Assembly (NCBI GenBank): GCA_964291505.2 | Contig: OZ220199.1 | Span: forward strand, 124,001-188,000 | Length of the DNA stretch: 64,000 nucleotides | Direction: 5' to 3' | From: Kistimonas sp964291505 | GTDB taxonomy: Bacteria > Pseudomonadota > Gammaproteobacteria > Pseudomonadales > Endozoicomonadaceae | The notes under the pieces: generated by a model | What the model was told of the DNA's origin: nothing | Databases searched by the model: none | The model's input: the letters and a program-made list of their open reading frames with translations, nothing else | In this document: one piece after another, positions 13,301 through 20,678 of the stretch | How the letters are laid out: each line of letters begins with the position of its first letter | Numbering within the stretch: the stretch's first letter is position 1 | Position numbers and translations under genes: made by a program

Positions 13301-13532
13301 TCTGCACCGCCATGGCCATGGGGTCGGCAGAAAAGAGCAGCCTCGGCTCCAAGCTCTCAAAGGTAAACCGATGCTGCGCAGACGCACTTTTACGGCGAAC
13401 CGGCTTTTTCCTGCGGGAGGGCTCTGCTGCGGGCATGTCCCGGCTCAGCAGGCTTTTTCCCAGCGACAGAATGCTGTTCTTCAACCGTGACAGCGGATGA
13501 AGGGCGGTTGTCGTCGGAAATGGATATGCCAT
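7380..13532 (-). CDS. Giant LEPR-XLL surface protein, N-terminal part
   Basis: This is the N-terminal 2,050 residues of a very large, probably secreted adhesin. Residues 1-75 are basic and carry the LEPR-XLL signature (LEPRLLFSAD at 61-70), which marks very large repetitive bacterial surface proteins. Residues of about 130-1090 hold degenerate RTX-like calcium-binding repeats (GGxGxDTL type, for example GGTGNDTITGGSGED). Set among them are two copies of an 80-residue beta domain (about 11,400-11,950) and one stretch resembling a flagellin hook-IN domain (about 10,680-10,990). From about residue 1100 the protein becomes an Ala/Gly/Val/Asp-rich beta-repeat region. No classical signal peptide is visible, which fits type I export. 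The ATG at 13532 has GGAAG upstream. The frame ends at 7380 only because of a one-base shift; the protein continues in the next frame. Confidence 0.85.
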   Translation of the reverse strand: MAYPFPTTTALHPLSRLKNSILSLGKSLLSRDMPAAEPSRRKKPVRRKSASAQHRFTFESLEPRLLFSADPMAMAVQTNELSHDMGNDANDLVLRVIEQDNTSVLQLVDNSAEGAPVLYEATLDSSNHITITGTDGDDTLTLDKSITALTDESLLITFNAGSGSDTLVGAESDTTWVLTGNNAGTANDGDLTFSGIETITGGNGDDTVSATIDGKNNWAITGSNALDLAGVSLTGIETLSADSDDVLDFSGCTTGVTVDLDAGIATGFEGVSGFGDITGSDYDDTLAGNANDNTIVGGKGNDTLGGGLGLDTLSGGEGTDTVSERRDANFVLKDTVLTIDGIDEDTLSGFESAALTGGDGNNTLDASAFTLGDVSLDGAGGNDTLTGSVGNDTLTGGAGDDTIDGGEGTDTLLEQRDADFTLVESQLTVKYADKPLQEEKDQLVSIESANLTGGLSDNTLDASGFTLGGVTLSGGAGRDTLVGSDNDDVLSGGTGVDNIDGNGGTDTLIESGDTRYILTDSSLDAAAGVDEIQTIKLDDDVSDGTFTVSFRGEESEAIAYDASTEELAGILSLLTGFHEENIQVTGKPGVWQIQFIGEFGSQDIEELKVTDNFTHGSSEVVTTQAGQSNNEVQSITLTGVTSGSFTLTFDGQTTENLAFDADVDDVAFALRQLDNIGYEDVAVTGSAGAWVVTFTNNLAALNVSEITVNGDFNAGGSAVVSSVDGIQSLDTLSEIEKAELTGGASGNLLDASGFSGSVKLYGGEGMDTLIGAGGDDELYGQDDADTLTGFGGADIIDGGEGIDTLVETFDANMTLTNVSLVHGSTTDTLSQVEIVQLTGGAGDNTIDASGFTGLGAETLVQYLANQSGLGTVEGTDFSVTLRDGTVVNVNLTYAETIQDVLDLIAEADTSGKLTATLNPAQTGINLTDTTTGVGDLTVAAVGGSLAASVLGIEKTGTGGSLAGNAIVSGHVKLDGGAGADTLTGGIGNDTFTGGTGNDTITGGSGEDWVVEVRDADMVLADITSDDATDPVDLDNATLTIGSTETDRLDGVERADLSGGASVNSLNASGFTLGGVILRTGGGVDSLVGSANDNDQFYINTSGLVAGTDKVSVNIGGGTDNEIIVEGMDSSITQEDFEWVSFTGKDNATYTVNAGDTATIDGNISVDGMNIKIAAGTVKIKGYTIDTSHATAAGDITIKGKEITIDEGAQLIALASTNVSNAVHGDITVLAESRLLPWTSGWYNYDNLKAKVFIGETVGTINTQTTLKGGNVSVGAVVNSQNYLAASNSNNNNWFAENALSVAEFAIEFSEGLALLGAVSRAVSTAKIEIGEFAQITAEASPDTSQNTGNVTIVSSSLAQASAKPYSWGFAASVGIIENESKVTINGNVNAAGDVYIHADAKNAMDVEANPTKLSKMAGSVAVSVIQSTAEANVKDGSVMTVGGNLNVSSNTSEINTTVARSIAGVKGKLGIALAIAVDESHTNAYLDGTVTVAGDITVDASMDDHILDDNGADSGIGANNSFGAIADNLIGVGALFLSPPTSPGIKAFAGVGTDSKGDYLTDATKSQKSRLSDPIKDATTKFLSSKSDAFDKWWNATSEPKTKGDAYDVAAAIAVHVDSNDVTARIGDGVVDAANKQTVQAGGNITVQAVLESRPSLTSDSKAIDYGAATGDDSRFTTETGFSAAIAMGYYDSKSKAYINKDAVVDAAGKLTVNAETRNQIDPTSLWGANLIAPLLEDVGKSDYKDTETGATLKAGTLVESKDSTGKTIQYEFLSDVAEYNVDLNNEDFDDDRRWLMLDPVQNKIGEFITTAASYLDSNLGLDDHLIDSWTASRADGQKKAAAGSIAVLVMNQSADATIKEGASINQNTTYQDAATDQDVVVSAASIAQMVNLGGNFTPFGVTGDTDKPGGDDAKTYSGWKPKATAGGYGTKAADDGDAVGVALLGYAYVNDVTAKIEDGVTLYADSLKVDADNETLSVTFGASGGQADNMAFNGAMLATVLINSTIAQVDDGANITVGNGSADNDGNAVLINAHDTAYIFTVAGVSGVL
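10250..13150 (-). repeat. RTX-like glycine/aspartate repeat region in the adhesin
   Basis: This stretch of the adhesin contains many short nonapeptide-like motifs (GNDTLTGG, GDDTIDGG, GADTLTGG). They are grouped in blocks of 70-100 residues, each followed by a recurring segment of the type LTGGxxxNTLDASxFTLGGV. In the RTX family these bind calcium and fold into beta-rolls after export. The blocks differ from one another, so they are old repeats rather than fresh copies. Confidence 0.7.
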
Positions 13533-13670
13533 GGTCTGCGCTTCCGTATTTGTCCGTTTTTATATCCGGTGTCTGGAGCCTGTCCTTACTGCAACACCGT
13601 GACGGCCTCGATCGGTACTACCTGGGTAGTGCGTCTACAGCCTTTATTCTCATAGCCCCGTCACGTCAGC

Positions 13671-13688
13671 GAGCGGCCGGAGCCGCTC
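13671..13688. other. Perfect inverted repeat upstream of the adhesin
   Basis: GAGCGGC is followed after four bases by GCCGCTC. It lies between the sapC terminator and the adhesin start, in the probable promoter and leader region of the adhesin (13533-13703). It has no T-run, so it is more likely a leader structure or a protein-binding site than a terminator. The role is unknown. Confidence 0.4.
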
Positions 13689-13703
13689 ACCATTCTGGGG
13701 CAT

Positions 13704-13730
13704 AAAAGCGCACCTATCTGGTGCGCTTTT
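13704..13730 (-). terminator. Terminator of the tolC-radical SAM-sapC operon
   Basis: A perfect 11-bp stem (AAAAGCGCACC / GGTGCGCTTTT) with a 5-nt loop begins one base after the sapC stop codon. Read on the minus strand it ends in TTTT. It separates the operon from the giant adhesin gene, which therefore probably has its own promoter between 13533 and 13703. Confidence 0.85.
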
Positions 13731-13731
13731 C

Positions 13732-14520
13732 TTACTGCAATGTGACTTCTTCTTCCGGCGCAGCGGCTTCTTCCTTAGACGCTGCTGGCTCTGATGCTTC
13801 CGCACCGGCCACTTTCTCCAGCATGCTGGTGAAGTTACGCATGGACTGGAGGTGGATATAAATCAGTTCCAGTGCATCGGTCTTCGCCAGGTCTGCCAAC
13901 TGTTCACCAGTCAGAGACTTCAGCTTGTCACGATTTACAGCCATGAAACCGGTCAGGGTCAGTTTCTCGCCATCCGGCTGGGTAAACTGGGCGCCCATGG
14001 GCTCCAGCAGATCCAGCTCTTTCAGCTTGCTGCAGAAGTTACGGGTGCGGTTGAAATGCACCTGGTACTCCTTCAGGAACGCCAGCACATTATCGAGGTA
14101 CTGGGTCTTCTCACCTTCCGCATCAAACAGACGCTCACCGACACCATCCTTATTACAGCCAGTGTAGGTCTCATCAATGCAAAGGGTGAAGTTAGCGCCA
14201 TCATCGGAGCTGGAGAAAACAAACGGATAGCGACGTAAAAAGGCCGGCACATAACGAGAAGTCATTTGACCTTCGTCGTTCAGATACAGGTTTTCCTGTT
14301 CCCTGACACCCAGGATCACCACCGGCATGATCTGGTCATCATTCCCCGTGAAGACGACAGCCATTTCGCTGGCTGCATTGGGAAATTCCACGGCCATCAG
14401 GGGCACAGAATTCACATCCCTGGCAAATTCAAAGTCAGTCACCTGCTTGATCGCCCAGTCACGATGACGCTGGCTGGAGACCGGCTGGACCTGGCTGTAA
14501 ATCAGTAATTGCTTTGCCAT
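13732..14520 (-). CDS. SapC family protein
   Basis: This 262-residue protein fits the SapC family (PF07277), a family of unsettled function. Support comes from the N-terminal segment after MAKQLLIYSQ, the conserved stretch with RRYPFVF and LCIDE, and the C-terminal pattern around FxAVNRDKLxxL. The C-terminal tail is rich in Ala and Glu and looks disordered. I chose the ATG at 14520 because GAGG lies 9-12 bases upstream and the family homology starts there; an in-frame extension to 14664 would overlap the radical SAM gene. It is the last gene of the operon, 67 bp after the radical SAM gene, and precedes the giant adhesin. SapC proteins are known beside secreted or S-layer-type proteins; a role in handling the adhesin is inference. 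Confidence 0.8.
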   Translation of the reverse strand: MAKQLLIYSQVQPVSSQRHRDWAIKQVTDFEFARDVNSVPLMAVEFPNAASEMAVVFTGNDDQIMPVVILGVREQENLYLNDEGQMTSRYVPAFLRRYPFVFSSSDDGANFTLCIDETYTGCNKDGVGERLFDAEGEKTQYLDNVLAFLKEYQVHFNRTRNFCSKLKELDLLEPMGAQFTQPDGEKLTLTGFMAVNRDKLKSLTGEQLADLAKTDALELIYIHLQSMRNFTSMLEKVAGAEASEPAASKEEAAAPEEEVTLQ

Positions 14521-14587
14521 GTTTTTTCTACCTCTTTCCTGCTCTTTCCCTGTGGGGCGTTCCATTGTTGTCAAACCATTGCGTCGG

Positions 14588-15511
14588 TCAGCTGCACAGG
14601 CGTAAAACCTGTGACGGCACAACCGGCTGCAATAACTGTTCTTCCCATCCGTATTTACGGACATACGCGGTATTCAGCCCGAGACATTGTTCGGACTGAC
14701 ACTGGTCACGATACGCACACTGGTGAAAACCATTGCGCATGAATTCCGTCCAGAACGCCGGATCGATATGCAGCTCCGGCTGGTCGTTCATCAACACATC
14801 CGCCAGCTCACCCAGCAGACATTCGGGGAAATTTTTCACTTCTACCGCCCGGCCCAGCGCCCTGGCTCGAATGACCGCTTCGCGGAGAAAAGGCAACACC
14901 GTACTGTGCGGCACCAGTAAATCCTTTTCATCGGTTTCCTGCATGGGCCAATACGACCAGAATTCCATTTGCGCGAGTCGTTTGAGATGGGCAAGCCTCT
15001 CAACGAGATCAGGTAATAATTGGTAACTGCTGGCAGTCACAACGGTATTTGTGAGTAGCGATACGCCCTCAATCGTATCCAGATACTCCAGCCCCTGCAT
15101 CATCCGATCGAAAGCGCCCTGCACACCGGTGATATGATCATGACTCCAAGCATCCGAACCGGCGACACTGACAAAGTATTCATCCACACCCGCTTCCAGC
15201 AGACGATCACAGTAACTCTTCTGATGCAGATGCATACCATGCGTTTGGATGCGGACATGCTGAAAGCCGGCAGCCTTGGCCTGACGGGCCAGTTCAGGCA
15301 GATCGCGGCGCAGGGTAATTTCAGAACCGGTCAGAATCAGACCATTCCACTGCTGATACTGACGGTTATGGGTAAGGATTTCATGGAAGCGTTCAAGGGT
15401 TTGCGGGACGAGACGATCCATGGTGCCCTCGATCATGCAATGCTCGCACTTGAGATTGCACCGGAACTCCATGGTGACAGAGACGTAGTCGTTATTGTTA
15501 AACCGTCCCAT
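14588..15511 (-). CDS. Radical SAM protein with C-terminal cysteine cluster
   Basis: This is a radical SAM enzyme of about 307 residues. The cluster motif CNLKCEHC (CX3CX2C) lies near the N-terminus and binds the [4Fe-4S] cluster that cleaves S-adenosylmethionine. A second set of cysteines near the C-terminus (FPEC, then QCAYRDQCQSEQC and a GLNxxYVRKYG tail) resembles the auxiliary-cluster (twitch/SPASM-like) region of enzymes that modify peptides or proteins. The ATG at 15511 follows the upstream stop by 7 bp; a GTG at 15517 is the alternative start. The gene is closely spaced with the two unknown genes before it, pointing to a shared pathway. The substrate is not shown by the sequence. Confidence 0.8.
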   Translation of the reverse strand: MGRFNNNDYVSVTMEFRCNLKCEHCMIEGTMDRLVPQTLERFHEILTHNRQYQQWNGLILTGSEITLRRDLPELARQAKAAGFQHVRIQTHGMHLHQKSYCDRLLEAGVDEYFVSVAGSDAWSHDHITGVQGAFDRMMQGLEYLDTIEGVSLLTNTVVTASSYQLLPDLVERLAHLKRLAQMEFWSYWPMQETDEKDLLVPHSTVLPFLREAVIRARALGRAVEVKNFPECLLGELADVLMNDQPELHIDPAFWTEFMRNGFHQCAYRDQCQSEQCLGLNTAYVRKYGWEEQLLQPVVPSQVLRLCS

Positions 15512-15518
15512 ACTCACG

Positions 15519-16412
15519 TCAGAACACCCCGTAGTATGCGCTTTTGGTTATCGTTATCGCGTTATCTACCATCGTGTAGTCAAAGCCTACATCGAATAAC
15601 AGATGATCCAACTTGTCCCTGCTGTTTTCAACAAACTTTACATGATCGCCTGGAAAGCCGGTTTTTCTCAGGAAAAAAAGCAATTGATCAATCGTGACGC
15701 GCGAAAAGTAAACACCGTCGCACAGTCGTTTGTTGGCCACGACTATCGTCTGGCAATCCACCAGCTCAGGCCAGAGCACAGTTTCAGGATTCAATGAATC
15801 CAGATTAAGGAGAGCGGAACAGGCCACCTTTGCAAGAATGTCATCCTGCTCGGATCTGGCGTCAAAAAAGCTGTAAAGGTTATCAAAAATCAGACCGCCT
15901 GCTGTCAGGGAGTAACTCAGCCCCGAAGATACATTGCTGCCAGCATTACCCATATAAACATTGATGGAGTCCAATGAACGCTGGCCGTGTCCTGTTTCAG
16001 GTTCGAGATCCAGGGAAAACATAAAATACGGGCTGTTTTCATTGACGGTCAGATCGCAGGACAGCCAGGGCGATAACACTTCAATCAATCGTGATGCAGA
16101 GATCTGTCGTTGCAGACGCTCGTAATCGTAAAAATAGAGTTCCCAACTAAAACCCCTTTCCGACTGTTTGATACCCCAAACCGTCTGAAAATCACCAATC
16201 GCGTCACGAATCGTCTGGCAAATATCGATCAGTTGCTCTGCGCCCGCCTGTTGAAATGAGTCATGAAGCAAATTGATCGAACGGAACTTGCCGGACTGAC
16301 TACTGCGAGGCTCATACGGCCAGAGGCAGTAATCCAGGCAGGGATCATTGGATTTAGCCCATTCAATATCAGGCACGCTTGCTGTGATGGTTCGATCCAG
16401 GGCAACTGACAT
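15519..16412 (-). CDS. Hypothetical protein (297 aa) in the radical SAM operon
   Basis: I do not recognise this family. The protein is soluble by composition, with no signal peptide or membrane helix. It is rich in aromatic residues, with a short motif WELYFYDYE and, further on, a segment SINVYMGNAG. The next gene upstream has similar spaced segments (FDLNLYDTE, then TIYFGIEG), so the two may share a fold or be distant paralogues. It starts 1 bp after that gene and ends 1 bp before the GTG of the radical SAM gene, so translation is probably coupled. A role as partner of the radical SAM protein is inferred from position only. Confidence 0.7.
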   Translation of the reverse strand: MSVALDRTITASVPDIEWAKSNDPCLDYCLWPYEPRSSQSGKFRSINLLHDSFQQAGAEQLIDICQTIRDAIGDFQTVWGIKQSERGFSWELYFYDYERLQRQISASRLIEVLSPWLSCDLTVNENSPYFMFSLDLEPETGHGQRSLDSINVYMGNAGSNVSSGLSYSLTAGGLIFDNLYSFFDARSEQDDILAKVACSALLNLDSLNPETVLWPELVDCQTIVVANKRLCDGVYFSRVTIDQLLFFLRKTGFPGDHVKFVENSRDKLDHLLFDVGFDYTMVDNAITITKSAYYGVF

Positions 16413-16413
16413 G

Positions 16414-17220
16414 CTAACGCCCCTCTATACCGAAATAGATCGTCGCGAACGGCCGCCCTGTACGGGCAATGCCACTGGACAGATGGCCGAGTGGTTGTCC
16501 GGCATTGTTAGCTAACCAGAGTGCGACTTTTCCTGGCTCAACCTGGAACGCTTGAGTCAATTGCTCTAGTAAATGACGAATATCACCCAACACCATTTCT
16601 GTGTCATACAGATTGAGATCAAACGAGTTGCGAGGATTACAGGGCTCATTCACCTCCAAACACATAAGCTCTTCTTCTGGAACCCGCTCTGCCGCCAGCA
16701 ACAAGACTTGCTGAATAAAAGACGACAATTCATGATCTTTCTGATTATCACCTGCCAACAATTCATTTAACCAGCGACTAACACCTATATCGGGTTTTAA
16801 CCAGTAATCGGTGATCGCATGATGTTGTGGCTTAGCCACATCCCACTTCAAAGCCTTATGCACGAGCAGAGGCGCTTTAATGGGCCCCTTTTCCAGAGTA
16901 GCCCGTACAGTCGAGGCAAACTCGACATACAATTTACACAGCCTTGCTTCAGACTCTGCCTCGAAGCCCAGATGGACAATATCCGCTTCAGGAAGCAGTG
17001 CCAAAATCGCCTCAAAGGTATCCGTGGGTGCATTCAGTTGCTGACACAGTTTGCGCAGCCTGTGTTCAGGGCTTTTTCCTAGAGAAGCTTTATGGACGGT
17101 CATCAGGAATCGGTCATCCAGCATCTGACGCTCACTGAACTTCACTGAGCGCTCAAAGCCATAAGGGGCCTCAAGCGCCTCAGCAAAGGTCGCCAGCACA
17201 GCCGATTCCGGGTACTGCAT
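16414..17220 (-). CDS. Hypothetical protein (268 aa) in the radical SAM operon
   Basis: I do not recognise this family. It appears cytoplasmic, with a recurring style of short beta segments (HLGFEAESEARLCKLYVEF, FDLNLYDTE, FATIYFGIEGR). The last two match in type and order segments of the following 297-residue protein, suggesting a common fold. The ATG overlaps the tolC stop codon by one base (TGATG), a typical sign of translational coupling. Its position between an outer-membrane export factor and a radical SAM enzyme suggests work on an exported or modified protein, but nothing in the sequence proves this. Confidence 0.7.
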   Translation of the reverse strand: MQYPESAVLATFAEALEAPYGFERSVKFSERQMLDDRFLMTVHKASLGKSPEHRLRKLCQQLNAPTDTFEAILALLPEADIVHLGFEAESEARLCKLYVEFASTVRATLEKGPIKAPLLVHKALKWDVAKPQHHAITDYWLKPDIGVSRWLNELLAGDNQKDHELSSFIQQVLLLAAERVPEEELMCLEVNEPCNPRNSFDLNLYDTEMVLGDIRHLLEQLTQAFQVEPGKVALWLANNAGQPLGHLSSGIARTGRPFATIYFGIEGR

Positions 17221-18641
17221 CAGTCAGCCTTCCCCGCCACAGCAAGGGTCGTCGTACGACTGTAGATAGAGAGATGGGCAGAACCCGACTGCTCATCTGC
17301 CAACAACCCGTTCACTTGAGTCAGATCAGCCTCGGACAGGACCCCCACGGAACGCTTCAGTCGTAATGTGTTCAGGATGTAGCCGTAACGGGCTCTGGCA
17401 TATTCACTCCGTGCAAAGAACAGATCACGCTCTGCATCCAGCACCGAGAGACTGGTGGTCAGACCGGAGGAAAAACCGACACGCTTTGCCTCAACCGCCA
17501 GCTCATAGGACTCAACAGACTTGGCCAGCGATTCCACCTTGGCAATATCGGTGATAACCCCGTCATACGCTGACAGTGTCTGACGCTTGACCGCGCGTTG
17601 CTCCAGTTCCTGTTCCTGCATGGTGCGACTAAGAAGATCAGTCGCGGCCCGCACACGAGATGACACCAGACCACCCGAGTAGATCGGAATATTCAGTGAC
17701 ACCGTCGCTGCCGTGGTCGTTACTTCACTACCACCACCGTAGAGTGAACCCTGGGTGTCGTTATTGTTGTAACTGATATCCAGATCGAGCGTAGGATAGT
17801 GTCCACCTTTAAGGCTTTTCACCTCTTCTCTGGCAGCTTCTACCGCATACGTCCGAATCTTCAGCTCCGGGTTATACTCCAGCGCCGTACTGAGCCATTC
17901 ATCCGTACTGGAAGGCTCTGGTGACGCCATCGGCACTGCCTCTTTGAGCAACGCCAACGAGGCGGGTGTACTGCCCGTCAGCTCACTGACCATTTCCAGG
18001 CTGTCTTTGAGGCGCGTGCGAATTTCCAGCGCACGAGCTTTTGTCTGAAGGTAACGAGCCTGGGCATCGAGGAAATCAGTTTCACGCGCCAAGCCGTCTT
18101 TCCGCTTGGCTTCGATCAACTCAAAATGCTGTTTGACCGCTTTCTCTTCCGCCGCGATATAGGTGTTTTCTTCATGAACCGCGAGGGCAGCAAAATAAGC
18201 TTCAGCCGTTCTTAACAGAAGATCTTGTTCCAACGCCGCAAGCTCTGCCTGATAACGTTCATTTTGTGCTTCAGCCTGACGCAATCTCGCCCAGTTGCTA
18301 TAGCTATAAATGGACTGGGTAATGGAAAGGGTATATTCGTCCGTCGGATAACTGGTAGAACCAGAACCAAATACCTGGTTATCGGAGCTTTTAATATCCT
18401 GTTTGTTTTCCGTGCGGCTCACATTGAACGATACGGTAGGCAGTAAAGTCGAACGCGCCTGGGTATAGCCTTCCACATCGGCACTGAACTGATGGATCCC
18501 GGCAAGATAGGTGGGATCATTCGTGAGCGCCTGCTGGTAGATACCCGACAGATCTTCAGCCTGGGCTACGCCAACACCAGCCAGCAACAGAGCCGCAACC
18601 CGAATCGCACCTGTGGTTTTTCGCCATTTGGCATTGTTCAT
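17220..18641 (-). CDS. TolC family outer membrane export protein
   Basis: This 473-residue protein has a signal peptide (RVAALLLAGVGVAQA, cut before EDLSGIYQQAL) and two repeated outer-membrane-efflux halves with long coiled-coil stretches, as in TolC. TolC trimers form the outer-membrane channel for type I secretion and drug efflux. The ATG at 18641 is preceded by AAGGGAG at good spacing; upstream in-frame starts lack this. It heads an operon with two unknown genes, a radical SAM gene and sapC. Dedicated TolC proteins commonly serve neighbouring type I substrates, so the nearby giant adhesin is a likely client. The matching ABC transporter and adaptor may be those at 56.3-59.4 kb. Confidence 0.88.
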   Translation of the reverse strand: MNNAKWRKTTGAIRVAALLLAGVGVAQAEDLSGIYQQALTNDPTYLAGIHQFSADVEGYTQARSTLLPTVSFNVSRTENKQDIKSSDNQVFGSGSTSYPTDEYTLSITQSIYSYSNWARLRQAEAQNERYQAELAALEQDLLLRTAEAYFAALAVHEENTYIAAEEKAVKQHFELIEAKRKDGLARETDFLDAQARYLQTKARALEIRTRLKDSLEMVSELTGSTPASLALLKEAVPMASPEPSSTDEWLSTALEYNPELKIRTYAVEAAREEVKSLKGGHYPTLDLDISYNNNDTQGSLYGGGSEVTTTAATVSLNIPIYSGGLVSSRVRAATDLLSRTMQEQELEQRAVKRQTLSAYDGVITDIAKVESLAKSVESYELAVEAKRVGFSSGLTTSLSVLDAERDLFFARSEYARARYGYILNTLRLKRSVGVLSEADLTQVNGLLADEQSGSAHLSIYSRTTTLAVAGKAD

Positions 18642-19143
18642 TGTGCCAATCGCTCCCTTTGCCGGCGGCAAAATCATTATTATTTTGTGTGACACTGTTA
18701 TCAATTTTTGATAATTCTACGCGCTATCGAATTTAAGGCGCAAATCTAATTTATTTAACCCTTCACAAAGAAAGGTTAAATAAACACTCTGGCATTCTTA
18801 ATCCATTATTCCTGAACAAGCATTCAATTAAACCGCTATATTTGTGCACTTTATTGATGCACCTTGAAACAATAATGTGACACTTTGATGAATCAATGGC
18901 TGAATCACTCCACGCCTGATTAATTTCCATCATTAGACGTCTATTAACGTTTATTTAAATAGTTTATATCGCTATCAACATCTAACACATGCCCCTACCC
19001 CGATATCTCGTTACATAACAACGTACATTTCGCGCTTTGGCTCCATCGCCTGCTGGTTTAGAATGCGCGGTTTTATTCGCCATCATTACCGTGAAGGATC
19101 CTGCCGATCCGGTGGCTGCTTAGTACAAGAGAGGCTGTTTTTC
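18642..19143. other. AT-rich divergent intergenic region between tolC and rimO
   Basis: About 500 bp with no credible gene. It must hold the tolC promoter on the minus strand and the rimO promoter on the plus strand. It is markedly AT-rich compared with the genes on either side and contains a short inverted repeat (TTAACC ... GGTTAA, about 18757-18781). No RNA gene is recognisable. Confidence 0.6.
19037..19064 (+). promoter_or_regulatory. Probable sigma-70 promoter of rimO
   Basis: A -35-like TTGGCT (19037-19042) and a -10-like TAGAAT (19059-19064) are separated by 16 bp. They lie 80 bp upstream of the rimO ATG. The match is good, but it was found by eye only. Confidence 0.5.
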
Positions 19144-20481
19144 ATGTCCACAGAATCCCCCAAGGTCGGTTTTGTCAGCCTGGGCTGCCCGAAAGCCCTG
19201 GTCGACTCTGAACGCATCCTGACCCAGCTGAAGCTGGACGGCTATGACGTCGTCAACAGCTACGAAGGCGCCGATGTCGTGGTGGTGAATACCTGTGGAT
19301 TCATCGACGAGGCCAAGCAGGAATCCCTGGACGCCATAGGTGAAGCCATCAAGGAAAACGGCAAGGTCATTGTGACCGGCTGCATGGGCAAGGACGAGAA
19401 CAGTATCCGGGACGTCCACCCAAGTGTATTAAGCGTTACCGGCCCACACGCCTATGAAGAAGTCGTCGGTGCAGTGCATGAATGGGTGCCGCCGTCAAAA
19501 GAACACAACCCCTTTGTGGATCTGGTTCCACCACAGGGCATCAAACTGACACCTCGCCATTACGCTTACCTGAAAATATCAGAAGGCTGTAACCATAGCT
19601 GCAGCTTCTGCATTATTCCTGACCTGCGTGGCAAACTGGTCAGCCGTCCTTCCGGCGATGTACTGGAAGAAGCCGAGCGCCTCGTTGATGCCGGTACTCG
19701 TGAGCTACTGGTTGTTTCTCAGGACACCAGCGCCTACGGTGTCGACCTGAAATACCGCACCCATTTCTGGCAGGGCCAGCCGGTGAAAACACGCCTGAAA
19801 GAACTGGCCACCGAACTGGGTCGTCTGGGTGCCTGGGTGCGCCTGCACTATGTTTATCCTTACCCCAATGTGGATGATCTGATCCCACTGATGGCAGAAG
19901 GTCTCGTTCTGCCCTATCTGGATATTCCGCTACAGCACGCCAGCCAGCAAACGCTCAAGGCTATGAAACGTCCGGCTCATACCGAGAACACCTTGGCACG
20001 TATCCAAAACTGGCGGAAAATCTGCCCGGAAATCGCCCTGCGCTCCAGTTTTATCGTGGGCTTCCCCGGTGAAACCGAAGACGACTTCCAGCAGCTGCTC
20101 AATTTCCTGGAAGAAGCACGACTGGAACGGGTTGGTTGCTTCAAGTATTCCGCCGTGGATGGCGCGCGCGCCAATGCACTGCCCGGCGCAGTTCCGAAAG
20201 CAGTGAAAGAAGAGCGCTGGGAGCGACTAATGGAAGTCCAGCAACGCATCAGTGCAGAAAAACTGCAGGAAAAAGTCGGTCGTCAAATGCAGGTGCTGGT
20301 TGATGGCACCAATGAAGACGGTGATGTCTTTGGTCGTACGTATGCCGATGCGCCGGATATTGATGGTGTTGTCTGGCTGGAGAACGGCCAGGGTCTGCAA
20401 CCTGGCGACCTGACGGATGTGGAAATCTTTGATGCTGACGAGTACGACCTTTACGCTCGCCCAGCTCCCAGAGATGAATAG
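19144..20481 (+). CDS. rimO: Ribosomal protein S12 methylthiotransferase RimO
   Basis: RimO adds a beta-methylthio group to a conserved aspartate of ribosomal protein S12 using two iron-sulfur clusters. The 445 residues match the usual length. The N-terminal methylthiotransferase domain shows its three cysteines (LGCPKALVDSERIL, VNTCGFIDEAKQES, VTGCMGK). The radical SAM motif follows (CNHSCSFC, CX3CX2C, with the RimO-type IIPDLRGKLVSR). The C-terminus is a TRAM domain. The ATG at 19144 starts the family-typical sequence (STESPKVGFVSLGCPK), with AGAGG upstream; the open frame extends further upstream without homology. The gene is monocistronic here. Confidence 0.97.
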   Translation: MSTESPKVGFVSLGCPKALVDSERILTQLKLDGYDVVNSYEGADVVVVNTCGFIDEAKQESLDAIGEAIKENGKVIVTGCMGKDENSIRDVHPSVLSVTGPHAYEEVVGAVHEWVPPSKEHNPFVDLVPPQGIKLTPRHYAYLKISEGCNHSCSFCIIPDLRGKLVSRPSGDVLEEAERLVDAGTRELLVVSQDTSAYGVDLKYRTHFWQGQPVKTRLKELATELGRLGAWVRLHYVYPYPNVDDLIPLMAEGLVLPYLDIPLQHASQQTLKAMKRPAHTENTLARIQNWRKICPEIALRSSFIVGFPGETEDDFQQLLNFLEEARLERVGCFKYSAVDGARANALPGAVPKAVKEERWERLMEVQQRISAEKLQEKVGRQMQVLVDGTNEDGDVFGRTYADAPDIDGVVWLENGQGLQPGDLTDVEIFDADEYDLYARPAPRDE

Positions 20482-20516
20482 CATTCAGCCCTGAAAATAT
20501 AGCCTCCTCCCTATAA

Positions 20517-20540
20517 GGATTCCCGTTCACACGGGAATCC
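20517..20540 (+). terminator. Hairpin after rimO
   Basis: A perfect 10-bp stem (GGATTCCCGT / ACGGGAATCC) with a 4-nt TCAC loop lies 36 bp after the rimO stop. No T-run follows, so it is either a weak or Rho-assisted terminator or an mRNA-stabilising hairpin. Confidence 0.5.
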
Positions 20541-20678
20541 CCTCCGCGAAATACGTCTATGGAAGTCTATCTTTTAAGACTTTCAAGTTATGAACAATCA
20601 TTCCTTTATGACTGCAAACTATTGTCAGAAGTAATGCCCTTCCTCATATACTGAATAATGAACATGGAGGGAACCATT

